64,000 bases of DNA from Hymenobacter sp. J193 (GTDB lineage: Bacteria; Bacteroidota; Bacteroidia; Cytophagales; Hymenobacteraceae), in contig NZ_JAJONE010000001.1 of assembly GCF_024700075.1 (NCBI RefSeq), positions 4,115,001 to 4,179,000 on the forward strand, written 5' to 3'. Below the pieces are notes generated by a model. The model worked only from the letters and a program-made list of their open reading frames with translations, was not told the origin of the DNA and ran no database searches. Positions 1-10,202 of the stretch are shown here, in pieces (position 1 is the stretch's first letter; every line of letters starts with the position of its first letter). The position numbers were made by a program, and so were the translations under genes.

Positions 1-101
1 TCTTCGGCTACCACGGCTCTTTCCAACCCGAGTGGCAGCCAGTTACGGCCGCTCAGATACCAACCTACGCCTTGCCTGTGCGCCTGGAATCCCGCGAATA
101 A
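1..101 (+). CDS. C-terminal end of an unidentified protein
   Basis: An open frame enters from the left edge and ends at TAA 99-101, giving about 32 residues that finish in PVRLESRE. It stops 18 bases before the desaturase-like gene on the same strand, so the two may be cotranscribed. Too little is present to assign a family. The call rests only on the open frame and the tidy spacing to the next start codon. Confidence 0.5.
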   Translation, partial: FGYHGSFQPEWQPVTAAQIPTYALPVRLESRE

Positions 102-119
102 ATTCTCTGCTACCATTTT

Positions 120-884
120 ATGCTACGTCCAAATGCCGCCGCGGCGCATCTGCGCCTTTCACCTACCCAGCAGTGGCTGGAACTGATGCGCCCTTGGGTG
201 CTGCTGGCGGGCTACGTGGCTACGGCCAGCCTGGGCTGGTGGTGGCTGGCCGTGCCCCTGGCGGTAGCCGTGTGCCTGGCCGGCTTTGTGCAAACCCACG
301 ATGCCATGCACCAGGCCCTGGGGCTGTCCAAGCAACAGAACGACCGGCTGCTCACGCTCAGCGGGCTGCTGTTATTGAAAAGCGGGCACGGCCTGCAAGT
401 GACGCACCTGCGCCACCACGCGCACTGCCTGCGCGACGATGACCCGGAGGGTGCCCCCGCTACCTGGGCGTTCTGGCGGGTGGTGTGGCAGGGGCCTTAC
501 CATATTCTGATGCTGCGACGGGAATCCTTGCGCATGGCTCCGCACACGCGCTCCATTCAGCTCGTTGAAACCGCGCTGACGCTGCTGCTGCTGGGGGTAT
601 TCGTGGGGCTGTACTACTGGTGGGGAAGCCCGGTGGGGCTTGTATATTGGGGCGTGGCCTTCGTGATGAGTGCCACGCTGCCCATCTGGGCGGCTTACCT
701 ACCGCACCAACTGGCCGAGCGCAACCCGGCCGTGCGGGCCGCCGCCGCTACGGCACTTTTCTGGACGCCGGTGCTGTCGTCCTTCGCTTTCCATCACCTG
801 CATCACCACTATCCCCGGGTGCCGACGGCCCTGCTGCCCCGGGCGGCAGCGGAGCTGCCGCCGCCCCCGCCGCATCACCACTAG
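120..884 (+). CDS. Fatty-acid desaturase / carotenoid hydroxylase-like membrane di-iron protein
   Basis: The 254-residue protein carries the histidine boxes of the membrane fatty-acid desaturase superfamily: HDAMH at residues 60-64, HLRHHAH at 96-102 and FHHLHHHYP near the C-terminus, with PHQL near 195. These histidines bind the di-iron centre that oxidises lipid or carotenoid C-H bonds. Hydrophobic segments near residues 25-55, 150-170 and 175-195 fit an inner-membrane protein. In Bacteroidota such short desaturase-like proteins are often linked to carotenoid hydroxylation or ketolation, but the substrate cannot be read from sequence. The C-terminus is unusually rich in proline and histidine. 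ATG 120 is the first start after the preceding stop. Confidence 0.8.
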   Translation: MLRPNAAAAHLRLSPTQQWLELMRPWVLLAGYVATASLGWWWLAVPLAVAVCLAGFVQTHDAMHQALGLSKQQNDRLLTLSGLLLLKSGHGLQVTHLRHHAHCLRDDDPEGAPATWAFWRVVWQGPYHILMLRRESLRMAPHTRSIQLVETALTLLLLGVFVGLYYWWGSPVGLVYWGVAFVMSATLPIWAAYLPHQLAERNPAVRAAAATALFWTPVLSSFAFHHLHHHYPRVPTALLPRAAAELPPPPPHHH

Positions 885-923
885 CGGCCCGGAAAGCCCC
901 GTATCTGCTACCTTGCCTTTCCG

Positions 924-2348
924 ATGATGCACCTCCAGCCTGATTCCGCCGCCGCGCCCGCTATGACCTGGGGGCAGCTTCTCAGCCGCCGCCGCTACCC
1001 CGAGCAGCCCCAGCTGCACGTCGTGACGGATGCGCCGCCCGTGCGCGGGGCCTTCGTGCAGGACTACGACCGGGTGGTGTTCAGCTCGGCTTTCCGGCGC
1101 CTGCAGCGCAGAACCCAGGTGATGCCCCTGCCCGAAACCGACTTTGTGCACACCCGCCTCACGCACTCCCTCGAAACCGCCTGCGTGGGCCGCTCCCTTG
1201 GTCGCCTCGGAGGCCGCCTGCTGCTCGAAGAAACCGAAGGGCTGGCCCACACGCTGCCGTATCTCGACAGTGACTTCGGCGACATAGTAGCCGCCGCCTG
1301 CCTGGCCCACGACATCGGCAACCCGCCCTTCGGGCACAGCGGCGAAGACGCTATATCGGCCTACTTCCGCAGCAGCGCCGCCGAGCCCTTCGTGCGCGTG
1401 CTCAACCCCGCCCAGCGCGCCGATTTACAGCAGTTTGAAGGCAACGCCGCCGGGTTCCGGGTGCTCACGCACACCTACGCCGCCCACAGCAGCGGCACGG
1501 CCGGCCTGGGACTCACCTACGCCACACTGGGCGCTTTCAGCAAGTATCCGCGGCCGGCCCTGGTGCCAAATACCCGCCTGACACAGGGCACCAGCGAGAA
1601 GCGCTACGGCTACTTTCAGACTGAAGCCCCCCGTTTTCAGGAAGTGGCGCGGGAGCTGGGTTTGCGGCCGAAATCGGCGGAGGAGGATGCGGCCGATGGC
1701 TGCTTTTACCGGCACCCGCTGGCGTTCCTAGTCGAAGCCGCCGACGACCTTTGCTACCGTATTATCGACTTTGAGGATGGCCTGAAGCTGGGGCTGATTC
1801 CCCGGAAAGCCGGCCTGCGGCTGCTGCGCGAAATGCTGGGCGACGCCCCCGACCGGCGCGGCTCCGTGGAGTGGCGCGACTGGCGCGAGGAGCTGGGCTA
1901 CCTGCGGGCGCGCCTCATCAACCACCTGGTGCTGCAAACGGCGCGGTTGTTTGCCACTCGCGCCCCTGCACTGCTGTACGGCCGCGCCGATGAGCCCCTC
2001 GTCTGCCAGTTGGACTGCTGGGAGCAGCTCCAGCATATGCACCAGCTCACCGTGGAGCACCTCTACCACAGTCGCCCGGTGCTGGAAATTGAGGCCGCCG
2101 GCTTCGAGGTGCTGGCCGGCCTGCTCGACGCATTCCTGCACGCCTCCTTCGACCCACAGAGCAGCGCCCGTTCCCGCAAGCTTCTGCAGCTGCTGCCCGA
2201 GCAGTTCCGGGCCACCGGCCCGCAGCAGCAAGCCACCGCCTACGAGCAAATCATCCTGCTCACCGACTACATCGGCGGCCTCACCGACCAGAACGCCCTC
2301 AGCTTGTTCCGCACCATTCGCGGCATCGACCTGCCCAAGGTGTTTTGA
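924..2348 (+). CDS. dgt: Deoxyguanosinetriphosphate triphosphohydrolase-like HD protein
   Basis: The 474-residue protein matches the dGTPase family, which hydrolyses dNTPs to deoxynucleoside and triphosphate. The N-terminal AFVQDYDRVVFSSAFRRLQ segment is typical, followed by the HD-domain metal ligands: H in THSLE, the HD of AHDIGNPPFGHSGEDA around residue 130, and a later conserved D in EAADDLCYRI. The length fits the family. Two in-frame ATGs open the ORF (924, 927) and a third lies at 963; the conserved region starts just after the third, so a start at 963 is possible. The gene follows the desaturase by 39 bp and may share its transcript. It probably acts in dNTP pool control. Confidence 0.9.
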   Translation: MMHLQPDSAAAPAMTWGQLLSRRRYPEQPQLHVVTDAPPVRGAFVQDYDRVVFSSAFRRLQRRTQVMPLPETDFVHTRLTHSLETACVGRSLGRLGGRLLLEETEGLAHTLPYLDSDFGDIVAAACLAHDIGNPPFGHSGEDAISAYFRSSAAEPFVRVLNPAQRADLQQFEGNAAGFRVLTHTYAAHSSGTAGLGLTYATLGAFSKYPRPALVPNTRLTQGTSEKRYGYFQTEAPRFQEVARELGLRPKSAEEDAADGCFYRHPLAFLVEAADDLCYRIIDFEDGLKLGLIPRKAGLRLLREMLGDAPDRRGSVEWRDWREELGYLRARLINHLVLQTARLFATRAPALLYGRADEPLVCQLDCWEQLQHMHQLTVEHLYHSRPVLEIEAAGFEVLAGLLDAFLHASFDPQSSARSRKLLQLLPEQFRATGPQQQATAYEQIILLTDYIGGLTDQNALSLFRTIRGIDLPKVF

Positions 2349-2383
2349 GTTTTTCGTTGCTGGTTTATAATTTCTGGTTGCCC

Positions 2384-2410
2384 GTCATGCTTCGACAAGC
2401 TCAGCATGAC
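2384..2410. repeat. Short copy of the GTCATGCT...AGCATGAC inverted-repeat element
   Basis: GTCATGCT and AGCATGAC form perfect 8-bp arms around an 11-base loop. The arms match the outer ends of the 93-94 bp elements at 17731, 26099 and 34576, so this looks like a solo or shortened member of that family. It lies between the convergent dgt and AsmA-like genes. Confidence 0.75.
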
Positions 2411-2449
2411 GCACTATTATACAACGGGCAGCTATCAATTGACAACAGA

Positions 2450-5400
2450 TTACTCAAAGGTTTGTAGCATCTGCAGGGTGGTGTCCAGGGCCTGCTGCCG
2501 CAGCAGGTCCTGGTATTGCTGGAGAATGTCGGTCTGGTAGCGGCGCTGGGCGAGTTTCTGGAAAGGCTTCACCTGGTAGCGGCTGCCGGGCGTGCGGCTC
2601 AAATTCAGGTAAATGAGGCCCCGGCTGCGGCGCTGGGCTGCTTCGCCGGTCTGTACGCGGCTCACGCGCTGCCGGTTGTCGCCAAGCAGAGTTTGCAGCG
2701 GACTGAGGCCCACGTACAGATTGGCACGCCCATCGAGGTAGTACTCCCCGGTGATGGCCATGTCGGTGAGGTTGCTGCTCAGGCTCAGGCCGGGAATGAG
2801 CAAGCGGTTGCCGTCGAGGATAAACCGGGACCGGACCGGCTCGAAATACACGTGGCTGGTGCGGCGCTTGCGCAGCATTTTCAGCGTCTGCATCACGGCT
2901 TCCACTTCCAGCAGCTCCAGGTTGCGCAAATCGGTACGCAGGAAAGCCTGGGTTTGCGCCAACCGCGGAAGAAAGGTGGCATCCAGCATCGTGCGCACGT
3001 CGGCTTCAGTATTCATCGTGCCCCGGATGTTTTCGGGCCCCAGCACATCCAGCCCCAGCACCGAAGCCAGCCCAAACAGCTCCGGTAGCTGAATATCTTC
3101 CAGCCGCACCTGCGTGTGCAGCGGATGCTGTCCGGCTTCGCTCTCCGTCTGGAACTGCCCGCGCAGGTGAATACTGCCTCCCAGCGCCTGTAACGAGCAT
3201 TCTTCGAGCAGTACCTGCCCGGTTTCGAGGCTGCTACGTGCCCGAAACTGCCGGCCCCGCAGCACCCCGTACTGAATGGCATCGGCCTGCACGCGCACCC
3301 GGCCCGTGATGGTACCATCCAGCAGGGGCGAAGGCCGGTTGGCCTGACGAGCGGCCCGGCGGCGGGGCGTGTCGGGCGGCTCGGGCAGGGAGCTGAGGGA
3401 CGCCATCAGCTGCAGCAGGTGTTGCACATCGAGGGTAGCGTAGCGCAAATCCAGCTCGGTATGGGCTCGCAGCAGGTGGTGGCCCCGCAGGCTGGCCGCC
3501 GCCGAAAGCTCGCCCGTGCCACCTGTGCTCGTGCGAAACGTGAGGCTGGGAACCCGAAAGTCGGGCCCGTTTTTTTCCATGCGCAGCCGGAGTGCCGACA
3601 GCTGGTCGCCGCCCGGCAGCAGCAGCTGGTCGATGTCGGCCGTCACCTGCCCGTTGGCCGCTAGCAGCAGTTCCCGCAGCGAGGGGTCGGATGGAGCTTT
3701 GGCAGCGCGGCGCGGGGCCTGGGTGGCGCGGTTGAGCAGGCGCTGGTAGTTGAGCTGGTTGAAGTGCACCGCCAGCCGTGCCGCTACGGGCTGCTCCCGG
3801 GTTGTATCCGTCAGCCAGCTCACGGCTCCGCGTACGTCGCCGCCCCAGGCCTGCCCGCGCAAATCGGAAATCTGCACTCGTTGTCCGTTATGCCGCACGG
3901 TAGCGGCCAGCTGCTGCAGCGTGTCGGTGGCCAATACCAGACGCCCACACGTGAGGCGGATGTTGAGCTGCAGGCCGGCGGGCAGAAGGTTCAGGGCCCG
4001 ATATGCCACATCCTGAGGGCGGCCGGGAAGTGCCTGTCTTCGGGTCGGGCGGCGCACCGGTGGGGCCAGTAGGCGGCGCAGCTCGGTTAGCCGGAGCTCA
4101 TCCACCGCAAAGGTGCCCGTGATAGTAGTGGTGCGGTGCTGCCCGCTGAAGTACGCCAGCAGGTAGGTAGTGGTAGCGTTGGCCTGCACCTGCATCCCGT
4201 TCAGCTCGCCCTTCAGGTTTTCCAGCGTCCACAAACTATCGCGCAGGCGTACGCGCACATTGAGGTGGCGAAAATCGGCCCGGCGCCCCGGAACCAGGAA
4301 GAAGGCGTTTTCCAGCTGAACCGTACCGCGCACCGCAATGGGCGGGCGTTGAGAAGTCGGGCGCCGCGGGCGCAGGCCCCGCCTTCGCGGAATAACCGGC
4401 AGCGTGCCGTTCAGGTGAATATCCAGCGCCACCTGTCCCTGGCGGGCGCGCCAGAGGCGGGGCACCAGCACGGTGGCCAGGGTCTGGAGCTCGGTGCGGC
4501 CCCGAATGCGGCCGTAGAGGTGGGGGAGGGTGAAGTCAGTTACTTTCAGCTGGGCATCCAGCTCCCCGGCCCGGGAGTAGAGCCGGCATTGTTCAAAGGA
4601 GAGGGAAGAGGTGCGGGCTGAGTGGCTGGGACCATTGTCGAACACGCCCCGGGCGTCCCAGCGCCGGATGCGCCGCGCCGAGTCGGCCCACTGCACCTGC
4701 GCATTCTGGAGGGCAAACCGCAGGATGGTGCGTGGCCGAGTGGTAGGGCCGCTCACCCCTTGAATGGAATACCAGATTCGGGCGTGGCTGGCACTGCGGG
4801 CTCCGGTCAGAAACCGGTCGAGGCCCGGGGGAAAGCCACCCGCAGCACTTCCAGCAGCGGCTGCCGGCCCGCAAAGCGCAAATTGAGGCGGGTGCCCCGG
4901 GGCTGACCGGGCGCCGCGCCCTGGTGCGTGCCGCTTAGGACCACCGTGTCGCCGTTGAGGGTGGAGCTGGTGCGCAGAAACGTGCCCTGGCGCCGCCGGA
5001 AGCTGTACTGATAGTGTACCTGCGCCACCATCGGCTCCATTTCAAACAGCGTGCCCCGGCCACTGCGCAAATACTCCAGTTGCCCCTGTAACTGCCCCTG
5101 CACGTGCGCTATGCCCTTGCGCACGTGGGCCCGCAGGCTGCCGCGCTGCACGTGGGCGGCAAAGCTGCTGCGGTGCAACTCATTCCGTTCGGAAACGCGA
5201 AAGTTGACCAGAACCAGAGAATCCAACTCGAAGGAAGGCGGGGCCGAGGGCGTCGTCTTGTGGGGGCCTTTGCCGCGCAGGCCCCAGTCGTGGCCCAGGG
5301 AATCGGTGTACTGCCGGAACACGGCGTCGCGCACCGTTAGGCGGCTTACCCGGAACTCGCCCCGCCATATCTTGCTGACTTCCAGGCGGGCATCGGCGCG

Positions 5401-5679
5401 GGGCACGCGCAGCACGGTTACGCTCCGGCCGTAGGACGTATCCGTCAGACTCAGGTGGTGCACGGAGGCGGTAAGGTGCGGAAAGTCGCGCAGCAGGGAA
5501 AAGCGTACTTCAAACGGTGCCAGCACCAGCGCCGACTGCCGCGCTACCCGCTCGCGCACCAGAGTTTCTACCCGGCGCTGCCCCCAGCGCGTGCCCAGCA
5601 GCCAAGCCGCCCCCACTACCACCAACAGCGCCAGCAGCACAAGCAAAGCCAGCAGCCGCGGAATGGTAGAGCGTTTCAT
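2450..5679 (-). pseudogene. AsmA-like outer-membrane-biogenesis protein, split by a frameshift
   Basis: Two leftward ORFs (5679-4807 and 4756-2450) are parts of one AsmA/YhjG-type protein of about 1,076 residues. The N-terminal part starts at MKRSTIPRLL with one membrane-spanning segment, then the typical FPHLTASVHHLSL strand of AsmA_N. The first frame stops at 4807. One extra C in the C5 run (G5 on the plus strand, 4827-4831) lets translation continue through LDRFLTGARSASHARIW into the second ORF without a break. The C-terminal part has many AsmA-like beta segments and ends in a helical tail. AsmA proteins span the envelope and are linked to phospholipid transport. ATG 5679 is preferred over the longer 5772 start because of the signal anchor. 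Sequencing error in the homopolymer is as likely as true inactivation. Confidence 0.8.
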
Positions 5680-5923
5680 GCAAACAGGAAGAGAAGGGCA
5701 GCAACAGGTTGGAACAGTCTTACGCAGAGAAGTACCCACGCGGCTAGGGCAAGGCAGCTCGCAGTTTAACAACTTTCAAGCGGCCACTCGCTCCGGCACA
5801 GGAGCCAGGGCGGCCAGCAGGAGTATAACATTCAGCAAAACTTTGTCAAATAAACGGAATTAATATTTAGACAAATTCTAAATATTTATACTTGCCGTCT
5901 CAATAACTCAACCGAAGCGGCTT

Positions 5924-6235
5924 ATGGCGCAGTTTTTTCACCACAACGCCTATGGCTACTGCGCCCGCTGCCCGCGTACGCGCCACCTGCACGTGTGCTT
6001 TGGAAATGTGGCTATAGCCACTACTCCGGCGGAATTTGCTGAGTTCAGGAGCTACGTATCGCGCACTTGGCAATACCACTGCCTGCACACCCAGGACCCC
6101 GAAGCGCGCTGCATTGCCCTGCGGACGCCGGTTTGCCGGCTGGCGTTGGTGTTTTCGCTGGTTGAACTCACGCAGCTCCAGGAAATTCTCGAAAACACAG
6201 CCTTGCTGCTGGAAGTAGAGCAGCTGCTGCAGTAG
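5924..6235 (+). CDS. Small conserved-looking cysteine-containing protein, function unknown
   Basis: The protein has 103 residues and no signal peptide. It begins MAQFFHHNAYGYCARCPRTR, with a CxxC pair at residues 13-16 and further cysteines near 25, 53 and 63. The CxxC followed by HLHVCFGN is reminiscent of small Bacteroidota proteins with domain-of-unknown-function labels, but I cannot name the family with certainty. A weak -7-like box (TATACTTG) lies at 5888-5895. It reads toward the DUF4153 gene 75 bp downstream. Metal binding by the cysteines is inference. Confidence 0.65.
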   Translation: MAQFFHHNAYGYCARCPRTRHLHVCFGNVAIATTPAEFAEFRSYVSRTWQYHCLHTQDPEARCIALRTPVCRLALVFSLVELTQLQEILENTALLLEVEQLLQ

Positions 6236-6310
6236 CGCGTAGGTGGCAACGGGCCTAGCCGGAAACTCAGCAAAAGAGCCGTTCTTGCCCGGTATATTCA
6301 CCAGTTGGCT

Positions 6311-8197
6311 ATGAAATTACCTTCCCTGCAGCGCCTGACTTCCGAAGCGGCCCGCGTGGCGCAGCGGTTTCCGCTTACCCTGTTGTGCGCCTTTGTACTG
6401 TGCGGAATAGGTATCTATACCATTTATCTTGACAACCAGGCAGAGCAGCAACTGAGGTGGCTTTTCCCGGCACTATCGACTGCCGGGCTGGCCTTACCGC
6501 TCACGCTGGCGTTGGCTCTCACGGCCGAGCGGTACCAGTGGCCGCTGTGGCTGCGCTGGGGCAGCATGGCCGGGGCGCTGGGACTGCTGGGCTTATGGTA
6601 CGCCCTGGTGCCCGCCCAACCGGATATTACCTGGGGAATTCGACTGGCATTGCTGCTGCTGGCCCTTCATCTAGGGGTAGCAGCGGGTCCTTACCTCTCG
6701 GAGCTGCGCGGACAGGCAGATACTCCCGGTTTCTGGCGCTATAATGAAACCCTTTTTCTGCGCATTCTCACGGCCGGTTTATACTCCGGGGTCCTGTTTG
6801 TGGGGTGTGCACTGGCACTGGCCGCCGTTGATAACCTGTTTGACGTGAAGCTGAACGAGCGTCTGTATGCCGATTTGTTCGTGGTGCTGGCTACGGTATT
6901 CAATACGTGGTTTTTCCTGGCCGGGGTGCCCCGGGATTTTGCGGCGCTGGAACAGGAAACGGCTTATCCCAAAGGGCTGAAGCTGTTCACGCAGTTTGTG
7001 CTGCTGCCGCTGGTGGTGCTGTATCTGGTGATTTTGTACGCCTATCTGGCCCGCATCCTAGTGCTCTGGACGCTGCCCAAAGGCTGGGTTTCTACGCTGG
7101 TACTAGCGCTGGCCGTGGCGGGCATTTTCGCGCTGCTGCTGATTCATCCCATCCGGCAAGCCGCCGAAAACACCTGGATTCGCACGTTTGCCCGCTGGTT
7201 TTATTTGGCGCTGTTTCCGCTGCTGGGGTTGCTGGCAGTAGCCATTGGCACCCGCGTTGGGGAATATGGCGTGACGGAGGAGCGTTACTTCGTGCTGGTG
7301 CTGGCCGCGTGGCTTTTCTGCATGGCCATTTACTTTCTGGTGCGGCGCGGGCAGGGCATCATCTGGATTCCGGCCTCGCTGGCTTTGGTGGCGTTTCTGG
7401 CGGCTGTGGGCCCGTGGAGCGCCTTTGCCGTGGCCCGGCGTAGCCAGCTGGGGCAGCTGCGCGAAATCAGCGCCCGCTACAGGCTGTTGGAAAACGGCAA
7501 GCTGGATGAAGCCGGCAAACGAGCACCGAATCTGCCTTTTGCGGTCCGCCAGCGCATATCCTCCATCTTCGAGTTCTTCGCCCGGCGCGATGCCACTGAG
7601 CAGCTGCAGCCTTTGTTCACCGCTTCACTTCAGCTACCTGATTCCTTGCAGGCGAGCCCGGAGTGGCAGCAGGGAGAATGGAAATCCAACCGGGTATTTG
7701 TCGTCAGTCTTCTGGACCGGGTTAGCCTGTATGCCACAGATCAGGCTCATGAACTCTCAGCCAGCTTTGCGGCAGACGAGCCGGACTTGCGGACGCTGGG
7801 CAATGGCCGCTACTGGCTGAACAATGTGAGCCTCATGCAGTACCGGAAAGACTCTACCGACAATGTGTTGAGTAAAGCGGCTGTGCCAGAAGGCACTTTC
7901 CGGCTGCGCACCGAGGGGCGAGGCCGCAAGTTGGTGCTGGAGCAGTGGCGGGCCGACCAGCGTTGGAAAATCTGCCTTGCTTTGTTTCCCGGCCGATTGG
8001 CTGATTCCCTGGCTCGCCAGCATGGCCGCAACCAAGCCGACCATACAAGACTCCCTACTGCCGGGCTCACGCTGCAGGCCACAGCCGGAAATACCAGGCT
8101 TCAGCTGTTTCTGCGGGAGCTTACCCGTCGCCAGCAAGAGGATACCGTGCGGTACGATTTCGAAGCCCAGGCCCTACTGGAAATAACCAATCCCTAA
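6311..8197 (+). CDS. DUF4153 polytopic membrane protein
   Basis: About 628 residues: ten or more hydrophobic segments fill residues 20-370, followed by a soluble C-terminal domain of about 250 residues. The segment FGRWFNTWFFLAGVP-like (here ATVFNTWFFLAGVPRDF) and the layout match DUF4153 proteins of Bacteroidota and Firmicutes, whose function is not established. ATG 6311 is chosen; TTG 6305 upstream is in frame but weaker. The C-terminal domain contains many charged residues and probably lies in the cytoplasm or periplasm. The stop overlaps the A-run that precedes the convergent guaA terminator. Confidence 0.8.
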   Translation: MKLPSLQRLTSEAARVAQRFPLTLLCAFVLCGIGIYTIYLDNQAEQQLRWLFPALSTAGLALPLTLALALTAERYQWPLWLRWGSMAGALGLLGLWYALVPAQPDITWGIRLALLLLALHLGVAAGPYLSELRGQADTPGFWRYNETLFLRILTAGLYSGVLFVGCALALAAVDNLFDVKLNERLYADLFVVLATVFNTWFFLAGVPRDFAALEQETAYPKGLKLFTQFVLLPLVVLYLVILYAYLARILVLWTLPKGWVSTLVLALAVAGIFALLLIHPIRQAAENTWIRTFARWFYLALFPLLGLLAVAIGTRVGEYGVTEERYFVLVLAAWLFCMAIYFLVRRGQGIIWIPASLALVAFLAAVGPWSAFAVARRSQLGQLREISARYRLLENGKLDEAGKRAPNLPFAVRQRISSIFEFFARRDATEQLQPLFTASLQLPDSLQASPEWQQGEWKSNRVFVVSLLDRVSLYATDQAHELSASFAADEPDLRTLGNGRYWLNNVSLMQYRKDSTDNVLSKAAVPEGTFRLRTEGRGRKLVLEQWRADQRWKICLALFPGRLADSLARQHGRNQADHTRLPTAGLTLQATAGNTRLQLFLRELTRRQQEDTVRYDFEAQALLEITNP

Positions 8198-8201
8198 AAA
8201 G

Positions 8202-8233
8202 CCAGCAGCCCGACCCACTGGCCGGGCTGCTGG
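8202..8233 (-). terminator. Rho-independent terminator for guaA
   Basis: CCAGCAGCCCG and CGGGCTGCTGG form a perfect 11-bp stem. Read leftward, the hairpin is followed by CTTTTT, so it works for the guaA transcript. Read rightward it lacks a U-run. Confidence 0.75.
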
Positions 8234-8369
8234 TGAAGCGGCTACTAATGGCTGCAAAATGGTCTTCAAGGGTTACGCAAAGCCAAATCCGCAACCGCAC
8301 CGCCCACAAAATCCGCGTAGTCCGAAAAATCCGCGCAAAACGAAGTTCGGCGTAGCCAATCCGTGGTTC

Positions 8370-9902
8370 CTACTCCCACTCAATCGTAGCCGGGGGCTTG
8401 GAGCTGATGTCGTACACCACGCGGTTGATGCCGCGCACCTGGTTGATGATTTTGTTGCTGACCTCGGCCAGGAACTCGTAGGGCAGGTGGGCCCAGTCGG
8501 CCGTCATGCCGTCCACGCTCGTCACGGCGCGCAGGGCTACTACCCGCTCGTAGGTTCGCTCGTCGCCCATCACGCCCACGCTCTGCACCGGCAGCAGCAT
8601 CACGCCGGCCTGCCACACTTTCTCGTATAGGCCGTGCTCTTTCAAGCCGTTGATGAAAATGGCATCGGCGCGCTGGAGCAGGTCCACTTTCTCGGGCGTG
8701 ATGTCGCCGAGGATGCGGATGCCCAGGCCGGGGCCGGGGAAGGGGTGGCGGTGCAGAATGTTGACAGGCAGCTCCAGGGTGTGGCCCACTTCGCGCACCT
8801 CATCCTTAAACAAGGCCCGCAGCGGCTCTACAATGCGCAGGTTCATCTTCTCGGGCAGGCCGCCCACGTTGTGGTGACTCTTGATGGTTACGGCCGGGCC
8901 CTTCACCGATACCGACTCAATTACGTCGGGGTAGATGGTGCCCTGGGCCAGCCAGCGGGCGCCATCTACTTTCTGAGCTTCGCGGTCGAATACCTCGATA
9001 AAGGTGCGGCCAATGGCTTTGCGCTTCAGCTCGGGGTCCGTGAGGCCGGTGAGGGCCGCGTAGAATTCCTGCGAGGCATCTACGCCGCGCACGTTCAGGC
9101 CGAGGTCCTTGTAGGAGTGGAGCACGTCCTCGTACTCATCCTTGCGCAGCAGGCCATTGTTCACGAAAATGCCGTGCAGGCGCTTGCCTATGGCCTTATG
9201 CAGCAGCAATGCCGCCACGCTGGAATCCACGCCGCCGGAAAGGCCCAGAATCACCTGGTCTTCCTCCCCGATGGTGCGCTGCAGGGTAGCCACCATGGAG
9301 TCTACGAAGTGCTCCGGAGTCCAGCTCTGGTCGAGCCCGCAGATGTTCACCACGAAGTTCTGGAGCAGCGTTTTGCCGTCGGTGGAGTGCGTTACCTCGG
9401 GGTGAAACTGGATGCCGTAGGTTTCCTGCCCCGCAATTTTAAAGGCGGCCACGGCTACTTCCGGGGTGCTGGCAATGCTGTCGAACCTGGCGGGCAGGCT
9501 CTTAATCGTGTCGCCGTGCGACATCCATACCTGGGACTCGGTGGGCACACCGTGCAGCAGCGGAGAGTCGTGATTCACGCGGGCCAGGCGGGCGCGGCCA
9601 TACTCGCGGATGGTGGCGGGCAGTACTTCGCCGCCCTGCTGGTGGGCCAGCAGCTGCGCCCCGTAGCATACGCCCAGCACGGGCACCTGGCCCAGGTAGC
9701 GGCTCAGGTCGGGGTTGGGCGAGTCGGCGTCGCGCACGGAACAGGGGGAGCCCGAAAGCACCACGCCCCGAATATCCTCAGTGAGGTTCGGGGCGTGATT
9801 ATACGGATGGATTTCGCAGTAAACATTCAGTTCCCGGATGCGCCGGGCAATGAGCTGGGTGTACTGCGACCCAAAATCGAGAATGAGAATCTGTTGAGGC
9901 AT
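8370..9902 (-). CDS. guaA: GMP synthase (glutamine-hydrolysing)
   Basis: The 510-residue enzyme converts XMP to GMP using glutamine and ATP. The N-terminal class-I glutamine amidotransferase domain shows [19 protein letters not shown], the nucleophile Cys in GVCYGAQLL and the His-Glu pair in QFHPEVTHS. The ATP-pyrophosphatase P-loop is [13 protein letters not shown], and the C-terminal dimerisation domain ends in KPPATIEWE as usual. ATG 9902 is chosen rather than TTG 9908, because the TTG lies inside the promoter -7 box at 9906-9913. The mRNA would then be leaderless or nearly so. The gene stands alone on the minus strand. Confidence 0.97.
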   Translation of the reverse strand: MPQQILILDFGSQYTQLIARRIRELNVYCEIHPYNHAPNLTEDIRGVVLSGSPCSVRDADSPNPDLSRYLGQVPVLGVCYGAQLLAHQQGGEVLPATIREYGRARLARVNHDSPLLHGVPTESQVWMSHGDTIKSLPARFDSIASTPEVAVAAFKIAGQETYGIQFHPEVTHSTDGKTLLQNFVVNICGLDQSWTPEHFVDSMVATLQRTIGEEDQVILGLSGGVDSSVAALLLHKAIGKRLHGIFVNNGLLRKDEYEDVLHSYKDLGLNVRGVDASQEFYAALTGLTDPELKRKAIGRTFIEVFDREAQKVDGARWLAQGTIYPDVIESVSVKGPAVTIKSHHNVGGLPEKMNLRIVEPLRALFKDEVREVGHTLELPVNILHRHPFPGPGLGIRILGDITPEKVDLLQRADAIFINGLKEHGLYEKVWQAGVMLLPVQSVGVMGDERTYERVVALRAVTSVDGMTADWAHLPYEFLAEVSNKIINQVRGINRVVYDISSKPPATIEWE

Positions 9903-9905
9903 GGG

Positions 9906-9913
9906 CAAAGGTA
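9906..9913 (-). promoter_or_regulatory. Promoter -7 box of guaA
   Basis: The minus strand reads TACCTTTG, a perfect match to the Bacteroidota TAnnTTTG box. Only three bases separate it from the ATG at 9902, which implies a leaderless transcript. Confidence 0.65.
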
Positions 9914-10136
9914 AAGCGCAGATTTCAGACCGGCCGCAGCTTTTCGGGGTTCTCTCGGAAGAATTCTTGCGGGCCGCAACCAGCAGGTTTCGGGCCCGGC
10001 GCTGTCACAACTACCCGGCTATTACCCGAAAACTACCGTGGAGCTGCCGCGCTGACTCCCACGTAGGAATATCTAAATAAGAATAGTGCAAGTATTTGTG
10101 CGGCCGGTTCACGTCACGTCCACGTCACAATCTGCC

Positions 10137-10167
10137 TTGAAGCCGGCCGAGGATACCGCTACCTTTG
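10137..10167 (+). promoter_or_regulatory. Promoter of the CarboxypepD_reg-like gene
   Basis: TTG at 10137-10139 and TACCTTTG at 10160-10167 are 20 bases apart, the usual Bacteroidota spacing. The predicted transcript start near 10172 lies downstream of the GTG at 10086, which excludes that longer ORF start and supports ATG 10203. Confidence 0.7.
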
Positions 10168-10202
10168 AACTGCTCCCTGTTCACTCTTATTCCCTTGTCC
10201 GC

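Noticed and set aside
8634..9914. A 426-residue open frame on the strand opposite guaA
   Set aside because: It mirrors guaA codons in a high-GC gene, has no family features and covers the guaA promoter.
10086..10202. Longer N-terminus of the CarboxypepD_reg-like protein from GTG 10086
   Set aside because: The promoter at 10137-10167 lies inside it, and the signal peptide begins at 10203.
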